Assembly: GCA_025603075.1 (NCBI GenBank)
Contig: MU626291.1
Coordinates: 80,078 to 144,077, forward strand
Direction: 5' to 3'
Origin: Neoconidiobolus thromboides FSU 785
Lineage: Eukaryota > Entomophthoromycota > Entomophthoromycetes > Entomophthorales > Neoconidiobolaceae
Length of the DNA stretch: 64,000 nt
Shown here: positions 1-12,166 of the stretch, piece after piece
How the letters are laid out: every line of letters begins with the position of its first letter
How positions within the stretch are numbered: the stretch's first letter is position 1
Notes under the pieces: model-generated
Told to the model about the DNA's origin: nothing
The model's database searches: none
The model's input: only the letters and a program-made list of their open reading frames with translations
Made by a program: the position numbers and the translations under genes

Positions 1-316
1 ATCCACTATTTTTATTAGATTATCTAAAGAAGTCAATGACCATCTCAATATTTAACCTAAATGACGCATAATATTGGTTTACATAAGCATTTTACAATAA
101 CAAGTTAAATGTAGAAGTAAACAAAAAAGTTGATAAAATTTTAGCACCTCAAACCTATGTTCATAATATACTAATGAATAACCAAAAATACAAGTTGAGC
201 GGAAAGCAATCTTAAAGAAAGAACCACGCTAACATAAAGAACCTGGCAAATTATATGCGATAAAAGTAAAATAAACAACTTTAGTAAATAGCCAAAAAAT
301 ACTAATAAAGAATCTT

Positions 317-640
317 TTGGTTGATAAGGAACTACAAAGTACTAACTTAAGTGAACATCTTTATGTTCCTAAAGAATGTGGTAAAGTAAATAATGAGACC
401 AAAGAAAAGCCGCCTTTATTAGCGGATAATAAAGAAATTTTGATAAAAGAAACATCAAAGCAGCCGGATGTTAAAAATGATAATTTATTAAGAATTGATA
501 AACAGGGAAAAAGGGATTCAAATAAAGATATGAAAGCAAATCACAAAGAACAAGAGGGCAGTATGTCCATAATTGAAAAAGCAATCATTGAGACTAGCCA
601 GCAGAAAGATCATGATAATATGGTGAGAATTATTGAATAA
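317..640 (+). other. Possible remnant of a charged-protein exon
   Basis: An open frame of about 107 codons encodes a hydrophilic peptide rich in Lys, Glu, Asp and Asn. There is no ATG at its start and no domain I recognise. It could be an internal exon of a decayed gene, since stop codons interrupt all frames before and after it. It could also be chance, although open frames of this length are rare in DNA this AT-rich. Confidence 0.2.
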
Positions 641-953
641 AAAAGGAACAATTTAAACAAAAATGCAAAAATAATCTTGGAAAATCAAAGCAACAAACTA
701 TGTACAGCTGAACAGATACTAGGAAATCCAAGCTAGCATAAACAAAATAGTAGTATACTTATATCAAAGCAAATATTTAATTTGATTAAAAATACTATAA
801 TGTATACTTCAAAGTACAACTTAGATAGATTATATTATGTATACTCCAAGGTACAACCTAGATAATTTATATTATGTATTAAATAATAAAACAGATATTG
901 ATATTTTATTTTTTTATAAACTATCAAAAAAGCTAGATAATTTTATCAAAAAA

Positions 954-1050
954 ATGAGGATGTTTTTGGCTTCATTACTTTTTCCATTTTTAAGCGCTAT
1001 TTAAGTGGGAAACTTGTTAGTAAAATTCTTAAATACAAAAATATATCCTT
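954..1050 (+). mobile_element. MITE-like element, copy 1
   Basis: Matches the family consensus from ATGAGGATG through the core TTTTTAAGCGCTATTTAAGT to the end AAATATATCC. One T is missing from the T-run before AAGCGC, which breaks the internal reading frame. The right end is slightly worn. Confidence 0.8.
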
Positions 1051-2019
1051 CACTTTATGCTTTTGATACCAAATTTAAATTCTCAAGGTTACATCTTGCA
1101 CATAATTTTTAATTTTTAATCATGAATTCTCAACTGTTCAATTTACAGTGAAAACTATCAAATAAGATAAAGGGAGCACAAAGGTTATTGAGCAAAACGA
1201 TGACGGTAAACAATAAAGCACTTAAAAAGATAATGGCAGCAAACCGAATTTTGACCAGAATAATAGTAATTTTGCAAATAACTAAAATATTGACACCAAT
1301 AAAAGTATTTAGCATAATAAATACAGAAAGCAAACCATTAATAAGCATCAAAACTATGTCAAGGTCAACAATGAACTAAAAAAATTATTACTACTGATAA
1401 ATGTCAAGGGATGTCGATAAAAGAGACACTAAATCAATTATTTATTGAGTACGGTAATGCAAAGACAGTAATCGAAAAAGAAAGTGAAGTTATAAAATAA
1501 GAATAATAATGGAAAAAAAGTGGAAGAAAAAAGTCCAATGACGCTATTATACGTTAGCAGTACTTAGAGAAGTCAAGAAAGTTTATACAGAGAATCTAGC
1601 ACTAAGTTGCAGCAGATACATAGTGAGCACTACCGAAGAGGTTGTATTAAAGTGATTTCGGATTCAATTCTTAGAGTGTTGAAGTCACTGGATATAATGT
1701 TTAAAAGAAATAAAATAAAAATAGGTATGAGGTTGGGATCAAAAACGAAAAGTATAGTAATGTAGTTATAACAGGAATTAAAGAAATTTGAAAGTTTTTT
1801 AGAAATAATAATAGTTATGCTTTAAAGCAAATATAGATACAAATAATACTAAATATGTAACTGGACATTAATCCATCTTTAGCCACTATACCTATGAAAA
1901 AGCAATGAATATTACCCCTTTAAATAAAAACAAGTGGTAAATAATCTATTTAACTTTAGTTTTAGGTTTAAAAGTTTATTTAAAATATTTAACTTAACTT
2001 TAGAACAAAATGATAAAAT

Positions 2020-3430
2020 TTAAAGCTTAGGAGGAGCCAAACTCAATAAATCTGCTTTACGCTCAGCTTTTCTGAGGTCAGCAGACGCAGCAATAGCCTG
2101 TTCTTCTGGTGAAACTGGGACTAATGGCTGCAATTTATTTAGCTGATGGTTTGAGCCATGCTGCATTGTAACAAAGGTAAAGAAACCATCATTAGTGAAT
2201 TCTTCAACAGAACTACCAGGCTCCAGCTTTGTAACCATTACATAAACCTCCATACTTTTATTGAATACTTTGGTCACTAGACTACGTAAAATGATAATAT
2301 CACCAACCCGACTTGGTTTCACAAATTGAATCGCATCGGAGCTAATATTTTTTTAAGTGTTTTTTTAATTGGAAATTAATTTATCTGGGCTTACCTCGCT
2401 GACATTACAACCCCTTTTGCATGCCTTGTGGCCGATACTGAAGCGCAAGATTCCATCCAGTTCATAATTTGACCACCAAATAAAGTATCTATATTGTTTG
2501 CTTGGGAAGGCAAGATAGTATGTGCAGACTCTGCGTAAGTAGAGCTCGCCTTTGCAGTTGAGGACTAAACAAAAACATAAATCAATATGTAAATAAAGTA
2601 AAAGCTAGTCACTTACTAATAAATAAGATCTAAAATTTTCTAATTCTTGGGAATATTTGGCAGTTTTTCTAAGTTGCATTCTTTTATTACGCCTCACTTC
2701 TGCCTGCTCATAAAGCTGTGTTTGAAACGAAGTCTCTGGATATAGCTTTGGTAATCGTAATACGTTGTTTTCATCCCTTGGCCCATTGACCAATACAAAA
2801 GTTAATAATGAAGAGCAGCCTATGTACTTATTAATTAAATTATTTTAAAAGTTAAATTGAAGTTACAAAACCTTGGACCTAAGCCATTGAGGTCATCCAC
2901 TTCTACAGTTACTTGAACTTCAATTGAAGTTTTCCAGCTTCTATTTATTTGGCCTTTAAATATGATAATGGAACCAACCTTTATTGGGGACATGAAATGG
3001 ACTGCGTCCATACTACGTGTTGGCTAATTGAAATAGAAGGATTAAGATTGAATTTAATTTAATCAAATACTTGAGTTTACACAAATTATAGCACCTCCCA
3101 GTTTACGAATAGCATGAGTGGCCACCAAATCGATACTAGATAATATGGAACCTCCTTTTATATAGCCATTGATGGAATCAAACCCTGAGTTGGCCATATT
3201 CATTGAAGTTACTCTTAATTTCAAGTTAAATGTTAGTATACTTAAATTATAATAGCAAATTACTGAGTGGAAGTGATACTCTTTGGTTCAAAATACTTTT
3301 GAATTAAGCTTAAGCTCATGGTATTATTAAGTATCTCTTGATTTCTTTGTGTAGACATGGTGACACGATTTAATAGAGTTGGTCGTAAAAGCGATTTTAT
3401 TGATTTAATAAAGGGTTTTATACGTTGCAT
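2020..3430 (-). CDS. Acyl-CoA thioesterase, double hotdog, ACOT9-like, mitochondrial
   Basis: Likely hydrolyses acyl-CoA to free acid and CoA in the mitochondrion. Six exons: 3430-3264, 3213-3081, 3023-2867, 2819-2617, 2564-2395, 2341-2020, giving 383 aa. Introns are 45-60 nt, and the first has a TACTAAC branch site. The N-terminus (MQRIKPFIKSIKSLLRPTLL) is basic and lacks acidic residues, as in a mitochondrial presequence. Two hotdog domains are visible. The first (about 55-180) has GYIKGGSILSSIDLVATHAI and SMDAVHFMSPIKVGS. The second (about 225-350) has the hallmark LFGGQIMNWMESCASVSATRH followed by FVKPSRVGDII. Length agrees with the ACOT9 type. The start was chosen as the first ATG after upstream stops. 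The gene is transcribed divergently from the kinase. The exact acyl-chain preference cannot be read from sequence. Confidence 0.85.
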
Positions 3431-4297
3431 TAATATTATTAAAAATTCTAATTTTAGTTGGTCTTTTCGGTATCTTTTTCCTTTTCGTATCAACTTAATT
3501 TTTTACGTGTTTATTATTTGCGGATTTCAATTATAATAAGTGTAAAATAGTAGAGACACATTCGACTTCTAATTAGTACATTTTATTAAAAAATAAGGAT
3601 TACCAATTAAGTTTATAAATAGTATGAATTTAAATATTTAATTGGCTATCACTATTTTTACAATTATGAGAATTCTAGCGATTGAAAAAATTAAAGTGCC
3701 CATTATTTAGTACTTAGCTATGTTAAGTGTATATTCTATTTATCAAAGAATAATTCAAGAAGCTATAAGCGTTGATTATTAATTAATATATTTTCAGTAA
3801 ACTATTAATATCGCTATAGTAATAATGCCGTATTTCTTGATATTTTAAAGTATTAGTATATCAACCATTACTAAATGTAGCAAAAAAAACTAAAAACTGA
3901 ATTTATACTTTGAATTTGTTTATAGGGAGTATTTTTTGGTTTCATTATTTTCTATTTTTTTAAACGCTATTTGAGTGAAAAAACTGTTGATGAAACTCTT
4001 ATAAAATACATTCCCAATAACTATTCAAAGTATAAATTCAAAATTTTACTCAATTAGTTACTTTGACTTACACTTTGGCAAAAGTTGCGAAAAATACACC
4101 AGTTAAAGTGAACTAGACCAAGTATTATAAATTTATATAAAAATAAATTCTTTGATGCCATATGTTAGTTTAGATTTAAAAAATATTGGATTTTGTTCCC
4201 TTTTTATAAATAGAACATCAATTTAGTCGTAACTAAGTTTAATAAAAAAGATAGCCAATATTTCTTTTTAAAATTATAGTAGAAACAAAAAACATAT
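3431..4297. other. Divergent intergenic region, thioesterase / CDC7-like kinase
   Basis: About 870 bp of AT-rich spacer between two divergently transcribed genes, so it should hold both promoters. I see no defined motif. A MITE copy sits at 3922-4018. Confidence 0.6.
3922..4018 (+). mobile_element. MITE-like element, copy 2
   Basis: Begins GGGAGTATTTTTTGGTTTCA, contains AACGCTATTTGAGTG, and ends ATACATTCCC. It is more diverged than most copies and lies between the divergent thioesterase and kinase promoters. Confidence 0.7.
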
Positions 4298-6333
4298 ATG
4301 GAAGGAAGAAAGCAAAAAAAACAGGATCTAGGCAAGAACTACGTTTTTTCAGTATCAAAAAATGCATCTCAAAGTAAAGAAAAAGGTATTTGAGTCCAAT
4401 ATCGCTAAAACATTAATAACAAATATTATTTAGTGCCAAAACATGTAGCTAAACCATCTCTTCCATATCAACCAAACGCTAATTACCCACCATTAGAAAA
4501 ACCAAGGCAAGAAGTGGGAAAAATACCAATGCCAATAGGTTATCAGCCATTAAGTCATGAGTTAGCAAGGAAAAATAGAGGTCCAACCATGAAAATGGAA
4601 GAACCGTCTCCTTTAACGTTTATCCAAAAGAGCAGAGGCCCAATAGTAAAAATGGAAGAGCCACCAGCCTTAAAGTTTATCCATGAGAATGGAGAAACAC
4701 AAACGGCAATGAACATAGCTCGTTACACACATACCATAAGTTTTGATCAAGCACAGAAGAGCAGCAAAATAAAGTCTGGATTGCTTCCTGTCCAGCCAAT
4801 GCCTCACCATTTTTCAGTTCCAGAAACATATTTAAAACATTTAAAACAAAAGTTTCCAATTAATCCAGTGCATAAAAAAGAAGTGGAACAGATATCTAGA
4901 ATGTTTAGTCATCTAAGTCAGGACTATTATATCTATGATAAGATCGGGGAGGGTACATTCAGTTCAGTTTACAAAGGAGTGGATATCAAGTTTGATTTAT
5001 ATGATAATTCAAGTTGGGATTTATTTGATGATGCGGATGATGAGGAAGAAGAATTTAACTTTAAAAAGGTACCTCAACCACCACCAAATTTAGTCTGGGA
5101 TTTACCAAACTCAAACGATCATCCAGTATATGTCAACCCTAATTCTTTAACTAGAAGTAAAGGCTCAGCTAAGTATAAGTTAGTAGCAATCAAAAAGATT
5201 TATGTTACTTCTAGTTGTTCTAGAATTGAAAATGAGATTGAGTTGTTATCTATATTAAGGTAAGACACAAAATCGTAAACTTTTGTCGTTATTTATTTAT
5301 TAATTTATAGTGGCCACCCAAATGTAGTTTCTTTAATTACTGCTTTACGGCATGAGGATCAAATTATAGCAATAACTCCTTACTACCGCCACCATGATTT
5401 TAGAGTAAGTTCAGTTTAACATTATATAAATTATAAGAACAAATTCATAAACTAACTTTAGGACACCTTTTTACTATTTTCATTTCAAGATATGCAAAGT
5501 TACTTACGTTGTTTATTACGAGGTTTACTTCGATGCCATCAACTAAAGATTATTCATCGAGATGTTAAACCTTCCAATTTCTTATATCATATGACCAAAC
5601 GTAGAGGTCAATTAGCAGATTTTGGCTTGGCCCAAAGGATTGAAAATACTAATAGAGAAGAAAGATTGGATTTTGATAAATTAAGAGAAGAAGCACCCAA
5701 ATCTAATGACCCTAATTTACACAAAAATCCAAACGGGGCCTATGGTTCATTTATGAATGATAAGGGGATACCAGGAGTAGTTAAAAATGATCATCGCCCT
5801 TCGATTAGAGCGAATCGAGCTGGTACCCGTGGATTTAGAGCACCTGAAGTGCTTTTTAAGGTGGTTAATCAGACTTCAGGTAAGTTTTAGTTTAATTTGA
5901 CATTTAAATTGAAATTAAAATAACTTTTTTAGCCATTGATATTTGGTCAGCTGGAGTGATCTTACTTTGTATGCTAACTAGAAAATTTCCATTTTTTAAT
6001 TCACCTACCGATCATGATGCCTTAATTGAAATCGGAATTATTTATGGAAAAAAGAGAATGCAGGAAGTAGCTAAAATATTTAGTAAGTATCATTTACATT
6101 ATTTGATTAACATTTATTGACTGTTTTATTTAGATAGAACATTTGATACTAATGTACCATCTGTTACTGAGGATGGTATGACTTTTGAAGAATTAATCCA
6201 TTTCAACAACCCAGGTGAATATAATATCATACCTTATCAAGCCATCGATCTATTGAAACGATTATTGATGTTGAATCCAGCAGAACGGATTTCTGCTGAA
6301 CATGCCCTTCAGCATCCTTTCTTATCAGAATGA
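4298..6333 (+). CDS. CDC7: CDC7-like serine/threonine kinase (DDK catalytic subunit)
   Basis: Probable Dbf4-dependent kinase that fires replication origins by phosphorylating MCM proteins. Six exons: 4298-4385, 4434-5259, 5311-5404, 5462-5879, 5933-6082, 6134-6333, giving 591 aa. The first exon is joined by a GTATTT...TTTAG intron that repairs the lack of an ATG in exon 2. The Gly loop GEGTFSSVYKG is near residue 200, VAIKK near 282, catalytic HRDVKPSNF near 365, DFGLAQ near 389, and the Cdc7-type GTRGFRAPEV near 455. Inserts split the catalytic core: an acidic stretch (DDADDEEEEF) lies between the Gly loop and VAIK, and about 65 residues lie between DFG and GTRGFRAPEV. Such inserts are typical of Cdc7. 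The roughly 190-residue N-terminal extension carries a tandem repeat of RGPxxKMEEPxxLxFI. HRDVKPSNF plus GTRGFRAPE makes Cdc7 much more likely than a CDK. Confidence 0.87.
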
Positions 6334-6689
6334 AAATTGCTGCTGTGATGAAGGTGTGTTCATTTTAAAGTGTGTTTATTAGTGTTTTTTCAAAATCAAA
6401 TTAAGGACATTGACTGATTAAAATTTTTTAATTTTATTATTACTTATTTGTTGTTTTATTTTTATCAACTGAAGAGAACTATTATTAAGATTGATTTGAT
6501 TAAATTATACAAATTAAAGAGAAATCCATTAAAAAACTCAAGTACTAGCAATACTAATAATAATCAATTTATTTTTGTTTCTATGTGAAAAAGGTAGATA
6601 AAGTCAAAAAGCTTCAGTTAATTACAACTACAACTTGCGATAAAGATAAATAGCAGAATGACATGTTCCTCAATATAATCTAAGGGTTC
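6334..6689. other. Convergent intergenic region
   Basis: About 355 bp between the 3' ends of the CDC7-like kinase and the dyskerin gene. It should hold both polyadenylation regions. I see no gene or repeat. Confidence 0.6.
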
Positions 6690-8556
6690 TTAATCTTTCT
6701 TCTTCTTTTTCTTTTTCTCTCCCTAAAAATGAATGAGTATTCAATTTTATGTAATAAAAATTTTAAACTTACATCAGTTTCAGATTTACGCTTAGACTCC
6801 TAATAAAATGCATTAATTTTCTGTTGTATTTATTTAATTAGTTATTTTACCTTTTCTTTCTTTTCTTTTTTAGATTTCTTTTCTTTAGTTTCTTCATCTT
6901 TAGTTTCAACTACTATTTTGGCTTCTTCCTTAATCTAAAAATTTATTAGTAAAACCCAGCTAAAATATATTTTAATTTACTTCAACAATAGGGGCAAGTT
7001 CAACTGGAGCTGGGATAGGGTCAACAGCATCATTTTCTTCAGGTCTAAAAATATGAATATTACATTGCAAAAAGTTGAGTTGCTATTTACCTATGCAAAT
7101 CTTTGTAAGAGGTAGCCCAGTCTTTAGGTGTGTTTTCATTCTTTTTACCATATTTATCAAGTTTTCCTTCTTTAATAAGTGCTTTCTTTTTGGCAGCCTA
7201 AAAACAATATTAGTTATTGATCCAAGATATTATAAATATTGATTACAATTGGTCCTAATCCCCAACGACGTGGATAAGTATCACGTTCCATAATGACACG
7301 CTTAATCTTAGCAGCAACACCATGTTCACAGGTAGCCAAAACAGCAGTGTTCATTTGAGCGATAGCAAGAGCAACAGCTTCACCTTTGGTTGTAATAATA
7401 ACTACTTCATCGTTAACTTCAATACCAGCTTCATATCTTAATACACCTGGAATCATAATCTTGGCTCCATAACATACGGCGTTGATAGCACTATCTTTTA
7501 ATACAATACGCTTATAACCAGTTAAAAGGGATTCAAGTGGTCTAATGACACGACGTAAATAAGATTCTAAATTGAAAAAATTAAAATTTAGGCAATCGTA
7601 TATAATTTTGTATTTACCATCATTGGAGCTTTCGTAAACCCATTGAGCATCAAGAACATCATGCATAGTGACCATGTTATCCTAAATAAAAAATTAGACA
7701 ACATAACTTTAAATTTAAATTAAATTACATCTTCTCCATTAGAACCTGAACGTACACGACGAAGTTCTTGCATATGACCACCAACTTTAAGGAGCAAACC
7801 TAAATGTACACAAAGGGTACGAATATAGGTACCAGCTTCACAAGAGACCCAAAATACAGCGAGGTTGCGTTCGTTATCAAACTCAATAAGTTTAGATTCA
7901 TTAATGGTACGTACACGAAGTTGTCTCTTAACAGCGGAAATAAGAGGAGGACGTTGGAATAAAGCACCAGTTAAGGTTTCGATAGCCTAATTAAATTATT
8001 AATTTATGAACTCAAGTATGTTAAAAGTTAATCTTTTACATTTGGTAAAGCTTTCTCGTTTTCAAGAGCATCATGGAGACGTAAAACAGCAACGTATTCT
8101 TTACCAGCAGATTGTTGGGATTTAACTAAACGGGTGGCACGGTCAATGCAGACAATCAAACATCCAGTGACTTTGGGATCTAAAGTTCCACTATGTCCAG
8201 TTTTCTCAACTTTAAGGATTCTACGGATCCAAGCTACAACTTCATGGGAACTTGGGTTAGAAGGTTTATCTAAGTTGATAATACCATAACTTTTTAAAAA
8301 TTAACATACTGCTTAGTTAATTAGAAAACGAATTACCGTAAATAATTTTTTAAGTCTCTAGCAAGAGGAGAAGAACCGCTTGGGATAGGGGTAAAGTGAC
8401 CAGTACGAGCTAAAAGTTGATCATAGTTCTAAATAGATTAGTTTTAAACATTTGTATATATCTTGTTTGTTTGAATATTACTTTTAATAATAATGGCCAT
8501 TCTGAAGTATTGACAGCTGGTACATCTTTAGTTGGTTTGATAACATGTTCACTCAT
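6690..8556 (-). CDS. CBF5: Dyskerin / CBF5, H/ACA snoRNP pseudouridine synthase
   Basis: Catalytic subunit of H/ACA ribonucleoproteins, which isomerise uridine to pseudouridine in rRNA in the nucleolus. Eleven exons: 8556-8482, 8428-8337, 8289-8040, 7986-7729, 7681-7618, 7566-7247, 7197-7091, 7044-6981, 6934-6851, 6799-6773, 6722-6690, giving 457 aa. The dyskerin N-terminal region precedes the TruB core. The catalytic Asp is in [11 protein letters not shown] near residue 93. [15 protein letters not shown] and [15 protein letters not shown] follow. The PUA domain (about 270-350) contains [17 protein letters not shown] and [13 protein letters not shown]. The tail is Lys-rich (KKEKKEK, ending KKKKKKD-like) and is carried on three tiny exons, as in other CBF5/DKC1 nucleolar tails. 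Each splice restores the frame. Identification is secure. Confidence 0.95.
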
Positions 8557-9429
8557 TTTAGTATTATTTTTTTTTGAAAAAAATGGTAGGCTATTTAATT
8601 TGACTTATTTTGTTAGTTTTATGTTTGGAATATTTATTATGGGAAGTCTCAAGTTTAATCCCTTTTTTTGAATTATGCAATTATTAGCAAATTTTAAACT
8701 GCGGAAAGAGGAAATTATCCTGCGTTATTTGGATTGTTTAAGTTAATTTTGTTAGTAAAAGTTGGTCTAAAACAAGTTTTTTTTTAAAAATTCTGCTTAC
8801 ACATTTTTTAGTTTTAAATTTTATAAAAAGTGGACAACTTATTTAAATAAAAAAGGGAATTCTTTTGTGTTAAAATGAATATTTAAGAGTGTAGTTCTAT
8901 TTTTTCTGAGTTTAAAAAATAATTGTAGTAAAAATTCAATTTTTATCAGAATTAAACAATAAAATCTAAAGCCGTTAAAGAGCTATTTGTGCCTATAGCT
9001 TTTTGATTTCAAAATAAGTATAACAACATTACCATATTAACTCTACTATTAGATATTTACATATGTTTCTTCCTTTTTGAGCAAAGATGGTGGCAAGCAT
9101 CTTATTGGCTATAATAGAAATTCGATTCTATAAGGATATTTAACAGAAATCTAATTTTTAATAATTTTAGCTAATATTTAAAATATTCTATTTAATAAAA
9201 ACAGCAATTTAATATTAATTTAATTTTAGTTTGATTTTAGTTTGATTTTAGCTTGATTTCAATTTTATATTAGTAATAGTAAAATACTATTTATTATAAA
9301 AAAAGATTTAAAGCAAAAACAAATTCTTATTTTATCTTTTTGACTAAATATCAAACTTTAGATCAAAAATTAATTTTACTTTGATTCTGCAAGTCTTCAT
9401 AATCAAGATTTGCCCAAAAAAAGGAAGAA

Positions 9430-9530
9430 ATGAGGATGTTTTCTTTGGCTTCATTGCTTTTTCTATCTTTTAAGCGCTATTTTAGTAAAAAATTGTTAGT
9501 AAAATCCTTAAATATAAAAATACATCCTCA
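9430..9530 (+). mobile_element. MITE-like element, copy 3
   Basis: Begins ATGAGGATGTTTTCTTTGGC, has the core TCTTTTAAGCGCTATTTTAG, and ends AAATACATCCTCA. The terminal roughly 22 bp is repeated immediately downstream; see the next entry. Confidence 0.85.
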
Positions 9531-9566
9531 AATATACAAAAATACATCCTCAAATATATAAAAATA
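9511..9566 (+). repeat. Tandem duplication of the MITE 3' end
   Basis: The last roughly 22 bp of MITE copy 3 (AATATAAAAATACATCCTCA) is followed by a near-identical second copy and then a partial third. This suggests slippage or repair at the element end. Confidence 0.7.
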
Positions 9567-10128
9567 CCTAATATTTAAATTAAAATATAAACTTAATTTT
9601 TATATCAAACTTCAAAGTATCTATTTTTACATCAAACTATAAACTTGACTTCATATTTAATTTAACTAAATTTTCTATGATTCAATACCACATTAAATAA
9701 AAACTTATTTTTAACTTTTATAATGTCTAATAATAAATCAATAAAAATATAGTTAAAAATAGTCTAATTTCAATAAAAAAAATCTATTACTAATAATATA
9801 TATTGATAATTCGCATCTACCAATACTCGGAATATATAATAAATCAACTACCAGCTTAACAGCTCGAATAAAACCTCAGGGTAAGTACAGCCACAATTGA
9901 TAAAAGCCAATGAAAGAAAGTAATTAACGAATCAGATGGTTAGGAAAACAAATCAAAATGAAAAAAGTCGCCAAATTAAGAGGGGAAAGAAGAATAAAAT
10001 TGATAAAAATTATGATGGAATTTCAAAATAAATAAAATAAAAAATTTATCCATTTTTATAATTAAAGTTTTTCAGTTTTTGTTACCCTTTTAAAATTGTG
10101 TTATTTAAGAGTTTAAATAAAAATAAAA

Positions 10129-12035
10129 ATGAATACTGCAGTTGTTAAAGCTACTAAACACGATGGTAATATTCCTAAACAAAAACATGTTATTGGTAAG
10201 GATTAGTTTATTCATTATTATTAATACAAAATATGTTATAAAATTATAAAATTAATTAATATTTTAATTCAACAGCATTATGTTCTTTCAGTTGGGAAAA
10301 TAAGGTTACTGTCAAAAATATGTTAGATTTATTAGGAGATAGATTGAGAGATAATAATTGGGATGTAAGTAGAACTGAAACTAAAACTAAACTAAACTAA
10401 ATAAAATTAAAATCGTATTTTTAGGTAGTTTATAAAACATTAATAGTTATTCATACAATTATGAGAGATGGATGCCCAGAGAATGTATTCGATTATTTAA
10501 TAAGAGCACGTAGTTTATTAGATACATCAAGCTTTCGACCAAAAAATTCGAATATTGGTAAGTTTCATTTATGATTTAATCCTTTCTTCATTTTTAAATT
10601 TTCAAAATTTAGGTTTTAATCAAGTTAAAAATATACGAGATTATAGTACTTATTTAGAACATAAAGTATTAGTTTATTCTCAAAAAAAAATAGATTTTTG
10701 TACTACACATAATAATACTAAAATCAATGAGATGTTTAGTTTAGCTATTAATAATGAACTAATTGATAATATCAATTTAATTCAAGAACATTTAGAAGTT
10801 TTATTAGCTGCTAAGGTAATAGCCTTTATAATCATTTTATATTTATATTTATATTCAATGTTTCATTTAGATATCAGAAAATGATATTGATAGTCATATA
10901 AGTTTATATGCATTTAAAATGTTAATACGAGATATGTTAAAAATATATCAATTTTTAAATCAAGGAGTAATTACTATATTGAAAGGATTTTTTGATTTAG
11001 ATTTGCCATTAGCAAAATTATGTCTTAATATCTATAAAAGATATATATCATTAACAGAACAGGTTATCAATTATTTAAACAAGGCAAGAGATATTGAAAA
11101 TTATTTACAGTTTACAATTCCAGAATTAAAACATGTAAAGTTTTTATTATGACATTTCTTAGTATATTTCTTAATATTGATCTCATTAATTAATTTTCTT
11201 AGGCTCCAGTTTCATTGTTAAATGCATTACAAGATCATTTAAATTCGTTACAAAACAGTCAAGTTAAGGTTCCTAATGTTACTTCGAATAATACGCAACA
11301 TACAGAAATATCAAATCAACAACAACAACAACAGAAGCAAAAAGGTAAAGTTTTATGTAATGATAATAATATTTTTATTAATTTTATTTCAAATAATAGT
11401 AATTAAAAAAGAAGCTATTGATTTCTTTGCATCCTTAGATGATGAATTAAATGTACAAACAAATAGTAATATTAGCAATAATAATACTTCATTTAATCCA
11501 TTTAATAATGGCAATAATAATAATAGTATAAACAATAATAACATAAATAATGATTTATTATCATTTAATTCTAATAATAATAATAATAATAATATACCAT
11601 TTAATCCATTTAATCAAAATCAACAAGTATTAAATCGAAGACAAACAACAGTGATTCCACAATTTAGCCAGCCAATAAGGACTTCTACAATGCCTAATAG
11701 TTTTAATCCATTCAGCACTACTTCCAATCCATTTGCTACAATGGGAAGTAATACTAGTAATAATGGAATGAATATGAATAGTATGAATAATAATATGAAT
11801 AATATGAGTTTAGGAAATAATCGAAATACAATGAATCCCTTTTTAATGGATTCAGCTACACAAAGTTTAAATAGTAATTATCAACTGAACTCTATGTTTA
11901 ACAATCCAATGACACATAATACAACTATGAATACATCATCAAGTTTTAATACATCATTGAATCCAAGTTTTAATTCATCAAGTTCATCTACTTCTTTATT
12001 TGATATTAGTAATTCTAACAATAATAATTTTAGTT

Positions 12036-12074
<39 letters not shown>

Positions 12075-12166
12075 GAATGAATAATAATAATTCTTTATTT
12101 AATACAAATAATGGAATGAATAATAATATAAGTAACAATTCTAATAATAATATAAATTTATTTTAA
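10129..12166 (+). CDS. AP180/CALM-type clathrin assembly protein (ANTH domain)
   Basis: Endocytic adaptor that binds PI(4,5)P2 and clathrin at the plasma membrane, like yeast YAP1801/YAP1802. Seven exons: 10129-10195, 10276-10364, 10425-10557, 10613-10815, 10871-11134, 11203-11344, 11412-12166, giving 550 aa. The ANTH domain covers residues 1 to about 285. It starts MNTAVVKATKHDGNIPKQKH, matching the ANTH lipid-binding Lys/His motif, and continues with YKTLIVIHTIMRDG and FLNQGVITILKGFFDL. The C-terminal third is low-complexity and Asn-rich, with an AAT tract near 12036-12072, and carries five NPF motifs, the EH-domain ligands found in these adaptors. It ends INLF. Confidence 0.9.

Larger units (their letters stand above)
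1..2019. other. Gene-poor interval with traces of a decayed gene
   Basis: No intact gene is visible. A stop-free stretch at 317-640 (+) encodes a highly charged Lys/Glu/Asp-rich peptide, but it opens with TTG rather than ATG. A second open stretch lies at about 1550-1770 (+) and reads through RSQESLYRESSTKLQQIHSE. Both are somewhat less AT-biased than the surrounding spacer. I could not connect them through plausible GT-AG introns, so they may be relics of one gene. One MITE copy lies at 954-1050. Confidence 0.4.
8557..10128. other. Divergent intergenic region, CBF5 / AP180
   Basis: About 1.6 kb of AT-rich spacer holding both promoters and one MITE copy at 9430-9530. At about 9222-9260 the motif AGTTTGATTTT is repeated in tandem with small changes. 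I see no gene. Confidence 0.6.

Noticed and set aside
1130-1379. Overlapping open frames on both strands with hydrophobic or basic peptides
   Set aside because: Short, low complexity, mutually overlapping, and with no splice partners or similarity that I can recognise.
8417-8671. Open frame on the plus strand encoding a hydrophobic peptide
   Set aside because: It lies antisense across the dyskerin first exons and promoter. The minus-strand gene is certain, and the peptide shows only AT-driven hydrophobicity.
11881-12138. Leu-rich minus-strand open frame
   Set aside because: Antisense of the poly-Asn region of the AP180-like gene; AAT repeats read as Ile/Leu/Tyr on the other strand.
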